From Symbiodinium natans (taxonomy: Eukaryota > Sar > Dinophyceae > Suessiales > Symbiodiniaceae), in the NCBI GenBank assembly GCA_905221605.1, contig CAJNDS010002612.1, forward strand, positions 1,123,436 through 1,187,435: a DNA stretch of 64,000 nt, given 5' to 3'. The notes under the pieces are model-generated. The model was not told the DNA's origin. It did not search any database and worked only from the letters and a program-made list of their open reading frames with translations. Position 1 is the first letter of the stretch. Every line of letters starts with the position of its first letter. The translations under genes and the position numbers were made by a program. Positions 35,201 to 38,574 of the stretch are shown in pieces.

Positions 35201-36710
35201 TGGAGAAACTTGCAATTGGATCTCATTTCAAGTGCCAAGCCCTCCAGCACCCCAGGGTCCAAACCCCAAACCTAAAATCCCCTAAACCCCTAAAAGCCCT
35301 AAACACGAAAGAACCCTAAACCCCAACGAAACCTACACCGAACAAATCCCGTCCAGGGTAAAATCTTCACTTCCTCTTTGAATGTCCCCAGCTGTTGCCC
35401 GGCTTGGGTGTTAGCTTGGTTGAAGGTTTGCGGCGCGTAAGCCCTAAACCCTAAACCCCCCGCGCCTCAGCTCTAAACTCTATTTGAGGTTTCTGGCGGA
35501 TTTAGGTTTAGGGTTTAGGGTTTAAGGTTTAAGGTTTAAGGTTTAGGGTACATACCTGCCATGCACTCCCGCAGCCCACAGCTGCTTGTACTGAACTGAG
35601 CTTAAGCAGTCGAAGCAGCGAAAGAAACCCATGGCAGGGAAGCCTTGCATGTTCTTGCCCTAAACCCAAAACCCGAAACCTTAAACCCTAAACCCTAAAC
35701 CCTCAACCCTAAACCCGAAACCCTAAACCCTAAACCCCTAAACCCCTGTTCGTCGACTTTGCGGGCTAAGGTTTAGGGATAAGGGCTGCCAGCATGCATG
35801 GAGCAACCTCTTCCTCACATGACTCGTATCCCTTTCCGTCATTGCATGACCTCTGGCAGGACTACGACGACGATAACGACGACGAGGAGAGCCGAAATGG
35901 TCAGTTTTCCTACTCAACGCGCTCGTTCGCGGCTGCGGGAAGTAGGTGTGTTTTGCAGCAACGTGTGCAGACACATGCGCACCTCACGAAGTCTAAACCC
36001 TATAGAATCCCAAAACCGAAACCGAAAACCCGGACTTAAACCTCCTAGACAAATTCCCAAGCCCTCAACCCCTAAACCCACCCGCCTAAGCCCTAAACCC
36101 TAAACCCTAAACAATAAACCCTAAACCCTAAGCCGTTTAGATTCTAGTGAAACCCGAAACCCTGAAGCCTGAAGCCACACTTTACGGTGGAGGACTCGGG
36201 ACTCGACTGGGAGGAGCTGGAGAAAGAGGCTTTAGGGTTTAGAGGGTTTAGGGTTTAGGGTTAGGGTTGCAAGGGTTTAGGGTTTAGGGTGTGGGGTTAG
36301 GGTTCAGGATTTAGGGTTCAAAGGGTTTAAAGGTGGGTAAAGGGTTTAAAGGGCTTAAAGGGCTTTGAAGGCTGTAAAGTGCGAACGTTTTAGGGTTCAG
36401 GGTTTGGGGTTAGAAGTTGTATAGGAGTTGAATCCCAATAAAAAGTCTAGACCGAAACGTTTGTAGCGAACGTCTTCACCGAGTTTGATTTGTAATTTCG
36501 AGAATGTATTACTTTTTTGAGGCGGGGGGCCGGGGGGGGGGGGGTGGGGGGAGTTCAGGTGTTCAGGAGGATTGGGGGTGGGGTGGAGGGGTGGACCTCT
36601 TTGGGGCATCTTAGTTGCCTTTTCCGAATGAAGGCCACTAGGGGTCAAGGCGTCGAAACTCTGCGAAATCCTAAACCGTAAACCTTGTGATTTTCCAGAA
36701 CGCAGACTGA
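861..36710 (+). CDS. SPT16: FACT histone chaperone subunit SPT16, many-exon gene, 5' end outside window
   Basis: SPT16 pairs with SSRP1/POB3 in FACT, which dismantles and rebuilds nucleosomes during nuclear transcription and replication. Some 35 short islands, separated by telomere-like introns, translate in order to a protein collinear with eukaryotic SPT16: end of the aminopeptidase-like domain, middle domain, second PH-like part (EWPP, FDMVLV, IPSS..LLKAWL), NGGW motif and acidic tail with DWEELEKE. Splice phases agree at most joins. For example 15307/16371 rebuilds an Arg codon, 16433/17203 a Lys codon and 26475/26832 a Met codon. Donors are mostly GC, some GA, few GT; acceptors are AG, usually before G. 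The N-terminal lobe lies left of the window. The segments for residues before AHANG and between the PYGST and EWPP exons are incomplete. The end is uncertain; an Asn-Ala-Asp-stop exon at 36699 is one candidate. The alignment to the family was made from memory. Confidence 0.85.
1460..1504 (+). CDS. SPT16: SPT16 exon, G-x-F segment (QVGAFVLNFNKRVTQ)
   Basis: The frame reads QVGAFVLNFNKRVTQ, matching the family's G-M-V-F-S-V-N-L-G-F segment of the pita-bread domain. It starts after an AG at 1458-1459 and ends before a GC donor (GCTCCC), the same hexamer used at 14826. It is phase 0 at both ends. Confidence 0.45.
2109..2156 (+). CDS. SPT16: SPT16 exon (ASVKNFQLTTADDPDT)
   Basis: It lies between a CTTCAG acceptor and a GCCAGG donor; the same donor hexamer recurs at 26869 and 27912. 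The peptide resembles the SLGFQNLQT..NNPKTQ stretch of plant SPT16. TTTAGGG-rich DNA begins right after it. Confidence 0.55.
2640..2701 (+). CDS. SPT16: SPT16 exon (TFVPLTIAGSYIREK)
   Basis: The peptide TFVPLTIAGSYIRE aligns with the family's KFSVLLADTVIVGEK strand. The acceptor is CTCAAG and the donor GA (GATCTT). The split codon AA + A joins to the exon at 6244, giving Lys. Confidence 0.55.
2951..3050 (+). repeat. GGGCTTA variant telomere-like array
   Basis: About 14 head-to-tail 7-bp GGGCTTA units, one of them GGGCTCA. They differ from TTTAGGG by one base and are homogeneous, which implies local amplification. The array lies in an SPT16 intron. Confidence 0.9.
3979..4075. mobile_element. 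Fold-back (MITE-like) element, family A copy 1
   Basis: About 97 bp with inverted ends: GGGATGTTCCCCC with CAGTCCTTAA on the left, AAGGACTGTTAGTAC and GGACCATCCC on the right. The centre contains TAGGGGGTACTATAATC. Two relatives lie at 31553 and 37076. Confidence 0.75.
4076..4152 (-). repeat. CCCTAAA interstitial telomere-type array
   Basis: About 10 perfect CCCTAAA units, starting at the edge of a fold-back element. Confidence 0.9.
5333..5413 (+). repeat. TTTAGGG interstitial array
   Basis: About 11 perfect TTTAGGG units that abut the left end of the 5415-6020 element. Confidence 0.9.
5415..6020. mobile_element. 0.6-kb element with ~25-bp terminal inverted repeats and ATAGCACCAGAA tandem core
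   Basis: The left end GTTCGGCCGGCCCACACTAA (continuing CAGTCA) is the inverse of the right end at 5995-6020, with one mismatch. The interior is made of 12-bp ATAGCACCAGAA/ATAGCACAAAAA units. Three copies of ATTTACCGGGTGCT plus a GGTCTGCTGGTGGTGACTG-like segment lie at 5507, 5704 and 5958. Long ORFs on both strands here are products of the 12-bp repeat. Confidence 0.75.
6244..6276 (+). CDS. SPT16: SPT16 micro-exon (ALLVNAHDEER)
   Basis: It follows GATGCAG and ends before a GCAAGT donor, identical to the one at 17249. ALLVNAHDEER fits the E-V-L-T-x-A-x-K segment after the family's D-T-V strand. The split CGG codon joins to the exon at 7728. Confidence 0.5.
7111..7226 (-). repeat. CCCTAAA interstitial array
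   Basis: About 16 perfect units preceded by a G run (about 7050-7073). Short CCCGAAA variants follow. Confidence 0.9.
7728..7788 (+). CDS. SPT16: SPT16 exon, linker (ELDNYDKSGGEPAVAEKR)
   Basis: The peptide ELDNYDKSGGEPAVAEKR corresponds in position to the charged linker after the aminopeptidase-like domain (V-S-Y-E-L in other SPT16). The acceptor is AACAAG. The exact 3' boundary is uncertain, with GT at 7783 or GC at 7786 or 7789. Confidence 0.5.
8012..8039. repeat. 28-bp segment, inverted copy at 9178-9205
   Basis: CCATGAAGGCGGGTGCTGTG..GTGG is repeated as its exact reverse complement at 9178-9205, and similarity extends into the adjoining telomere-like repeats. Confidence 0.8.
8423..8476 (+). 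CDS. SPT16: SPT16 exon (AEDYPRLSEKTVYVK)
   Basis: It lies between a GGCGCAG acceptor and a GA donor (GAGACG) and reads GKSAEDYPRLSEKTVYVK. This resembles the start of the SPT16 middle domain, where D-L-P...Q/K-I-Y-V-D precedes the L-L-P-I strand. The L-L-P-I exon itself was not found. Confidence 0.5.
9092..9115 (+). CDS. SPT16: Possible SPT16 micro-exon (LRFEPLGT)
   Basis: ATATTCAG precedes LRFEPLGT and a GCTTAA donor follows. It resembles the Y-L-R-I-N-F..P-G-S segment of the middle domain. It is only 24 bp, and its phase does not yet join directly to the exon at 9332, so another exon would be needed between them. Confidence 0.3.
9178..9205. repeat. Inverted copy of 8012-8039
   Basis: CCACATTGCACAGCACCCGC..CATGG, the exact reverse complement of the segment at 8012. 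Confidence 0.8.
9210..9292 (-). repeat. CCCTAAA interstitial array
   Basis: About 11 CCCTAAA units with one CCCTCAA, lying beside the inverted copy of the 8012-8039 segment. Confidence 0.85.
9332..9396 (+). CDS. SPT16: SPT16 exon (ELTFKSKETETFEACLQDFKE)
   Basis: The frame reads EELTFKSKETETF then EACLQDFKE. This matches the K-E-V-S-F-R-S-K-D...Q-I-K-T segment that connects the two halves of the middle domain. The acceptor is AGTAAG and the donor GCAGGG. An in-frame stop just upstream marks the exon start. Confidence 0.75.
9822..10054 (-). repeat. CCCCAAA array grading into CCCTAAA
   Basis: About 26 CCCCAAA units (one CCACAAA), then about 7 CCCTAAA units. The 7-bp repeat keeps three frames open on each strand, which yields spurious NPKPQT/GFGVWGL-type ORFs. 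Confidence 0.95.
10109..10141 (+). CDS. SPT16: SPT16 micro-exon (VQRRMKEGALQ)
   Basis: It is phase 0 at both ends, between GCACCAG and GCCTAA. VQRRMKEGALQ fits the basic/polar helix L-R-R-Q-V-A-S-R-E of SPT16 directly after the previous exon. Confidence 0.6.
10626..10730 (+). repeat. TTTAGGG array with TTTACGG variants
   Basis: TTTAGGG units are interrupted by four TTTACGG units in a row, a further locally spread variant. Confidence 0.85.
10954..10998 (+). CDS. SPT16: SPT16 exon (AKHRAEAQQSQARAT)
   Basis: It starts in phase 0 after GCGCAG and reads AKHRAEAQQSQARAT, a continuation of the charged helix. The end is uncertain, with a GC donor at 10987 or a GA donor at 10999. Confidence 0.5.
12802..12917. 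mobile_element. Fold-back (MITE-like) element
   Basis: The arms ACCCTAAGGGTCCATGTACC (12803) and GGTACATGGACCCTTAGGGT (to 12915) are inverted and continue into TAATTAT/ATAATA. They are separated by about 60 bp with GTACTT inner palindromes. Confidence 0.75.
13082..13127 (+). CDS. SPT16: Probable SPT16 exon (CIRDVNVRRGTR)
   Basis: CIRDVNVRRGTR resembles the L-x-D-L-x-I-R-P..G-R segment that precedes the A-H-x-N-G-F motif. It has an AAAG acceptor and a GT donor (GTAGAC). The phase with its neighbours is not resolved and about seven residues before AHANG are missing. Confidence 0.4.
13536..13650. mobile_element. Fold-back (MITE-like) element
   Basis: The arm GCTGGCTGGTTCATAGGGAA..GGAATGAG is inverted at CTCATTTCCTCATTCCCTA..GAACCAGCCAGC, with a ~48-bp loop. 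The loop contains GGGTACATAT and ATAGGGTACC. Confidence 0.7.
14778..14825 (+). CDS. SPT16: SPT16 exon, AHANG motif (AHANGLRFSLRGSTDK)
   Basis: AHANGLRFSLRGSTDK is a near match to the strongly conserved E-A-H-x-N-G-F-R-F segment at the start of the second PH-like fold. The acceptor is CACGCAG, the donor GCTCCC, and both ends are phase 0. It is among the exons that fix the gene's identity. Confidence 0.85.
14869..14940 (+). repeat. TTTAGGG array next to a poly-G tract
   Basis: About 10 units followed by a run of G at 14946-14959, in the intron after the AHANG exon. Confidence 0.85.
15249..15307 (+). CDS. SPT16: SPT16 exon (VEIPYSHIKTAIFQAAERG)
   Basis: VEIPYSHIKTAIFQAAERG matches the family's V-D-I-x-Y-x-N-I-K-H-A-F-F-Q-P-x-E. 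It begins in phase 0 directly after the previous exon and ends two bases into an Arg codon before a GC donor (GCCCAG). Confidence 0.9.
16371..16433 (+). CDS. SPT16: SPT16 exon (SLVVYIHIYLKPNMGLMIGK)
   Basis: The frame reads GSLVVYIHIYLKPNMGLMIG, matching M-I-x-L-L-H-F-H-L-K-N-x-I-M-x-G-K. The first base completes the Arg codon of the previous exon. The GA donor (GAGATC) leaves AA, completed to Lys by the next exon. Confidence 0.9.
16956..17045 (+). repeat. TTTAGGG interstitial array
   Basis: About 12 perfect units in the intron upstream of the HIQFYTEV exon. Confidence 0.9.
17203..17248 (+). CDS. SPT16: SPT16 exon (THHIQFYTEVRSQVE)
   Basis: THHIQFYTEVRSQVE matches the invariant K-D-V-Q-F-Y-T-E-V. 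The acceptor TTTTTCCCAAG precedes G. The donor is GCAAGT, a textbook GC donor. Confidence 0.9.
17638..17691 (+). CDS. SPT16: SPT16 exon (DLGKRRTANAHDPDEIQE)
   Basis: DLGKRRTANAHDPDEIQE matches the family's L-G-G-G-K-R-S-A-Y-D-P-D-E-I-E-E. The acceptor is CTGTCAG and the donor GA (GAGAGA); both ends are phase 0. Confidence 0.9.
18143..18181 (+). CDS. SPT16: SPT16 exon (EQREEQLKQRLNE)
   Basis: EQREEQLKQRLNE continues DPDEIQE in frame, as in the E-E-E-Q-R-E-R-x-R-K helix. One of the few GT donors (GTGGCC) follows. Both ends are phase 0. Confidence 0.85.
18219..18366 (+). repeat. TTTAGGG array grading into GGGCTTA
   Basis: About 13 TTTAGGG units, then TTTAGAG, then about 6 GGGCTTA units. It shows variant units spreading in blocks at array ends. 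Confidence 0.9.
18601..18686. mobile_element. Fold-back (MITE-like) element
   Basis: The arms CTCTAAATTATGGTCCCTTT (18601) and AAAGGGACCTGAATTTAGAG (to 18686) are inverted with few mismatches around a 26-bp loop. Confidence 0.7.
19042..19089 (+). CDS. SPT16: SPT16 exon (LFRDFSSKLEKIQDGR)
   Basis: LFRDFSSKLEKIQDGR matches the F-x-N-F-x-x-K-V-E helix of SPT16. The acceptor is CTTTTCGCCCAG (read TTTTCGCCCAG). The end before GCCCCT is inferred. Confidence 0.75.
19151..19202 (+). CDS. SPT16: Probable SPT16 exon (FERTPYGSTVD)
   Basis: It follows CCCTGCAG in phase 0. Residues FERTPYGST resemble L-G-F-x-G-A-P-Y-R-S-T. A GT donor at 19203 is proposed. The intron before it would be only about 61 bp. 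Confidence 0.4.
20638..20725 (-). repeat. CCCTAAA interstitial array
   Basis: About 12 perfect units. Confidence 0.9.
21538..21745. repeat. Inverted repeat with TTTAGGG loop and G24 tract
   Basis: ACTACCCCCCTCTATACTAT is inverted at GATAGAGGGGGGTAGTAAGG. The interval holds a TTTAGGG array and a G run at about 21699-21720. Confidence 0.7.
21584..21658 (+). repeat. TTTAGGG array inside an inverted repeat
   Basis: About 10 units in the loop between inverted arms at 21538-21573 and 21709-21745. Confidence 0.85.
23523..23582 (+). CDS. SPT16: SPT16 exon, EWPP motif
   Basis: The frame reads EWPPLVLDIRDVEIVVFAAR, matching the family's E-W-P-P-F-V-V-T-L-D-E-V-E-L-I-H-F-E-R. It starts after CGCGGAG (AG|G) in phase 0 and ends before a GC donor (GCCCGA). 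Confidence 0.9.
24160..24177 (+). CDS. SPT16: SPT16 18-bp micro-exon (SAPTNN)
   Basis: This 18-bp exon (GTGCAG | six codons | GCCTGG) supplies exactly the number of residues missing between the EWPP exon and FDMVLV. Other SPT16 read V-Q-F-H-L-K-N there. Both phases are 0. It was inferred from length and splice signals, since the peptide itself is too short to be diagnostic. Confidence 0.5.
24212..24318 (+). repeat. TTTAGGG interstitial array
   Basis: About 15 perfect units, starting 35 bp after the SAPTNN micro-exon. Confidence 0.9.
25243..25290 (+). CDS. SPT16: SPT16 exon (FDMVLVMKNYNEQPVR)
   Basis: FDMVLVMKNYNEQPVR matches the conserved F-D-M-x-I-V-x-K-D-Y. The acceptor is CGCATCAG, the donor GCTGCT, and both ends are phase 0. 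Confidence 0.9.
25999..26055 (+). repeat. TCAG tetranucleotide microsatellite
   Basis: About 13 TCAG units with two variants (TTAG, TCAC). Confidence 0.9.
26414..26475 (+). CDS. SPT16: SPT16 exon (MIPSSALSLLKAWLADLQ)
   Basis: ITMIPSSALSLLKAWLADLQ matches I-D-S-I-P-x-x-S-L-D-x-I-K-E-W-L. A GT donor (GTGGCT) leaves AT, which the next exon completes to ATG. An ORF continues past the donor to 26671 but loses all similarity. Confidence 0.9.
26664..26771. mobile_element. Fold-back (MITE-like) element
   Basis: TAATATAGGGGTCGGAGAAA is inverted at AAATTCTTCAGTCCCCTATA, ending at 26771, with a ~63-bp loop. It lies in the intron between the LLKAWL and VWYSIN exons. Confidence 0.65.
26832..26868 (+). 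CDS. SPT16: SPT16 exon (VWYSINMNMQWQ)
   Basis: VWYSINMNMQWQ matches L-K-Y-x-E-x-x-L-N-L-N-W in exact register with the previous exon. The acceptor is GTCCAAG and the donor GCCAGG. Confidence 0.85.
27888..27911 (+). CDS. SPT16: SPT16 24-bp micro-exon (NVMKEVSG)
   Basis: NVMKEVSG fits the K-I-M-K-T-I-x-D segment without gaps between QWQ and NLAEF. It lies between TGCGCAG and GCCAGG, phase 0 at both ends. Confidence 0.75.
28334..28458 (+). repeat. TTTAGGG interstitial array
   Basis: About 16 units with a few indels (TTAGGG, TACGG) that shift register. Confidence 0.85.
28755..28833 (+). repeat. TTTAGGG interstitial array
   Basis: About 11 perfect units, followed at once by CCCTAAACCC in the opposite orientation. 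Confidence 0.85.
29099..29130 (+). CDS. SPT16: SPT16 exon, GGW motif (NLAEFLENGGW)
   Basis: NLAEFLENGGW matches D-P-E-x-F-x-E-x-G-G-W, the last conserved motif before the acidic tail. A GCAAGC donor splits the Trp codon, completed by the exon at 29580. Confidence 0.9.
29434..29562 (-). repeat. CCCTAAA array, longest uninterrupted
   Basis: About 18 perfect CCCTAAA units, ending 18 bp before the FTAGSDDS exon at 29580. Confidence 0.9.
29580..29619 (+). CDS. SPT16: SPT16 exon, start of acidic tail (FTAGSDDSDAGER)
   Basis: Its first base completes the Trp codon. FTAGSDDSDAGER then matches S-F-L-x-x-x-x-G-S-D-A-E-E. A GA donor (GAGCGC) is proposed; GT at 29612 is an alternative. Confidence 0.8.
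30461..30496 (+). CDS. SPT16: SPT16 exon, acidic tail (DDDDDEDFSDPE)
   Basis: DDDDDEDFSDPE lies between AAGCAG and GCTCGA, phase 0, and resembles E-D-E-T-F-N-P-S-E. The acidic tail binds H2A-H2B in the family. Confidence 0.85.
31553..31649. mobile_element. Fold-back (MITE-like) element, family A copy 2, with flanking repeats
   Basis: Its ends read GATGTTCCCCCTTT..ACAGTCCTTA and TTAAGGACTGTTAGGAACATC. It is flanked by a 12-bp direct repeat GCAACCTTCATC at 31541-31552 and 31650-31661, consistent with a target-site duplication. Confidence 0.75.
32266..32292 (+). CDS. SPT16: SPT16 exon, acidic tail (EEDDDNYDG)
   Basis: EEDDDNYDG lies between GTGCCAG and a GC donor (GCCAAC), phase 0. The open frame continues acidic (ANIEEDTYA), so the exon may be longer. 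Confidence 0.65.
32957..33182 (-). repeat. CCCTAAA array grading into a long CCCTAAG array
   Basis: A C run at 32932-32947 leads into about 5 CCCTAAA units and then about 25 CCCTAAG-type units with CCCGAAG, CCCTAGG and CCCAAG variants near the far end. It is the mirror of the GGGCTTA arrays at 2951 and 18318. Confidence 0.9.
33576..33605 (+). CDS. SPT16: SPT16 exon, acidic tail (DSSAEDEVED)
   Basis: DSSAEDEVED lies between AGCAG and GCTGGG, phase 0 at both ends. Confidence 0.7.
34655..34716. repeat. Short inverted repeat
   Basis: GAAGTAGGTACCCTACTTAG..TCCCTTA pairs with TAAGGGACCTACTTC. The left arm contains its own palindrome GTAGGTACCCTAC. Confidence 0.5.
34865..34906 (+). CDS. SPT16: SPT16 exon, acidic tail (EEEDDDEDEGDEDE)
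   Basis: EEEDDDEDEGDEDE lies between TTACAAG and GCACAG, phase 0 at both ends. Confidence 0.8.
35860..35886 (+). CDS. SPT16: SPT16 exon, acidic tail (DYDDDNDDE)
   Basis: DYDDDNDDE lies between CTGGCAG and a GA donor (GAGAGC), phase 0 at both ends. Confidence 0.75.
36193..36228 (+). CDS. SPT16: SPT16 exon (DSGLDWEELEKE)
   Basis: DSGLDWEELEKE matches the conserved G-K-D-W-D-E-L-E-E-E close to the C terminus. The acceptor is GGTGGAG and the donor GCTTTA. Confidence 0.85.
36699..36710 (+). CDS. SPT16: Candidate SPT16 terminal exon (Asn-Ala-Asp-stop)
   Basis: After TTTTCCAG the phase-0 frame reads Asn-Ala-Asp-TGA. Other SPT16 continue W-E-E-L-E-x-E-A-x-x-A-D. The match is only three residues and may be chance; alternatives are exons at 36883 or 37205. 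Confidence 0.25.
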   Translation, partial: NAD

Positions 36711-37075
36711 CCCTTGGTGTAGAAGGTTTGCTCGCCTTGAAATCCGAACAGTTTATGCGTCCGATTTATTTTGTTTTGTCTTGAGGTCAGAGGATTTAGC
36801 ATCCCAGAGTTTTGAGGTATAGGGTTTAGGGTCCTGATCGCTAAATCCTAAAACCGACCTTTAACCCTAAACACCAAAACAGATGATTCGGGAGGTATGG
36901 AAGACCGTCAGCCCGCCATATCACCTCCACATGCCTTGCATGGTGCCTATGGTCCTCCTGAATAGCCCCAGAATAACCCTTTTAGAGGCCCAAACAGCCC
37001 TAATCCCAAGCTCGACTCCCCAAACACCCCAAGCAATCCCAAACCCTAACAAGCAACCTTCAGCCCCAAACCCTC

Positions 37076-37173
37076 GGATGTCCCCCCTTATACTAATGGC
37101 CGTTAATGGGGATTATAGTAGGGGGTACTACAATCCCTATTCAGGACTGTTATAGTATCAGGAGGAACATCCC
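37076..37173. mobile_element. Fold-back (MITE-like) element, family A copy 3
   Basis: Its ends read GGATGTCCCCCCTTATACTAA and GGACTGTTATAGTATCAGG..GAACATCC. The centre GATTATAGTAGGGGGTACTA is shared with copy 1. It sits 32 bp before the acceptor at 37204. Confidence 0.75.
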
Positions 37174-37204
37174 TAAACCCCATATAACCCTAAATGTTAA
37201 ACAG

Positions 37205-38574
37205 ATGAGGACATGTGTGAGTCGCCGCTGCCTTCCGATTACTCAGGGCTCTGCTACTGCGACTCACCAAATGACCGAGCCAGCGTTGACTTCAGCCCTG
37301 TTTCCTGCCCCCCCGAAAGCCCGCCAAAAAAAACCTTGCACCTCTCGGACTCTATTGCAGGAGGCACGCCGCAGGACATCAGTCCTGAAGAGAGGATCCT
37401 ACACACCTCTTTATTTCGGAAGGTTGAGGAATGGGAGGCTCATCAAAACCGCAGGCGAGTGTCTGCTGCGGTGCCTCAGGTTCATGGTCCTTGCAGGTCA
37501 TTGATGAGGGGGGGTGCACTGGAAACCGGCCATTACCGCACCGACGCGCTCAATTCTGCTGACTGCTCTTCGCGCTGCTCTGACAGAGGTGCGGGGGTTT
37601 CAGGCCATGGTTTGTATATGAACGGTGGCGCCGCGACGCCGCCCGACGTGCAGACCATGTGCAACACCCTGCAAAGCATGGGCGTGCCGGCAGCTTCGGC
37701 AAGACAGGCAGCCCGACGGCACCCAGACGATTTGAATGCCGCGTTAGATTGGGCTTGCTCCTCGCAGAGAAGACACACCCGTGTTTGTTTTCCTTCTGCC
37801 CGGGCATCCTCCTCCCCCGTCCTTGTTCCAAGCACACCAAGCACGCCGTGCAGCAGAGACGGTGTAGAGAATTCACCTCGCGCTCCAGCTCCCGCAGCCG
37901 CGAGTGCAGAGTCTCTGCCACTGCCGGGAATCCCTCGGAGTTGGCAGTGTGCAGCGCCACCGTCGCCTGCCATAGCTCTGCCAGTCCAAGCCACCCGGTC
38001 CTGGCTTTACGTGCCCTTGCTAAAAGAGGCTGCAGGGTTGTTAAGTGCAGAGGAGCGCAGGCAGTGGTGTGGGCACCCTCGCATAGGTGCGGATTTCAGG
38101 CAGGCAGCAGAGTTTCTCGTCTCCAGCGGCCCTCAGGATGTGCGTCACCTCCATCCAACCTTGGCCCTCGCAGCGCCTGGCCCATTGACGTTAGCCGCTG
38201 CCGTGCGCTCCAGCCTTACCGCTGCTGGCTATATCCCCGCCGAGCTGCAAGAAATTCTGCTGCAGGTCTACAGCCGCGATAATCGCTTTTTCTCCATCCT
38301 GCACAACATGGCTGAGCAGGTTCGTCCTAGCCGTCCACTTCCAATGCTGAATGTTTATCAGGACAGCAGCGCGGCTGCCGCCGCCTACTGGCGAGCCCGG
38401 CGCGAAGCCATCCATGCAGCTGTGGCTCAGCTCTACACCGCGCATCAGCAGCTGGATCCCCGCGATACCAGTGCCCTGGCTCGCTTGTTCCTAGACCTGC
38501 CCGCAGAGTCGCCCGTTCGTCCGATAAATAGGAACGATACAGAGCAAATTAGCATGGCCCTTGCGGATGGATGA
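37205..38574 (+). CDS. UBA-domain protein of unknown function
   Basis: An open frame runs from an AG acceptor at 37203-37204 (first ATG at 37213) to the stop at 38574, about 453 residues from that ATG. Residues about 145-180 (LQSMGVPAASARQAARRHPD then LNAALDWAC) have the pattern of a UBA domain, a small ubiquitin-binding three-helix bundle: hydrophobic-x-x-M-G at the first loop and A-L-D-W-A at the end. A Pro/Ser/Ala-rich linker follows, then a helical C-terminal part (about 260-440) that I do not recognise. It is on the same strand as SPT16, and its codon use is that of ordinary GC-rich coding sequence. The start is uncertain: the exon may belong to a longer gene, possibly even the 3' part of the preceding one. 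Confidence 0.55.

Larger units (their letters stand above)
36229..37204 (+). other. Last telomere-like stretch and boundary with ordinary sequence
   Basis: It contains TTTAGGG/TTTAAAGGG units (36229-36380), a G-rich tract (36523-36590) and the third family A fold-back element. A phase-uncertain ORF starts after CAG at 36883. CCCTAAA-like units end just before the TTAAACAG acceptor at 37201-37204; none follow. Confidence 0.5.

Noticed and set aside
36883-37155. ORF MIREVWKTV... as an independent gene
   Set aside because: It has no recognisable domain and runs into the family A fold-back element. At most it is an exon candidate.
1-37200. Interpretation as a chromosome end (telomere or subtelomere)
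   Set aside because: Arrays switch orientation dozens of times, are interrupted by exons of one continuous gene, and are not at the window edge.
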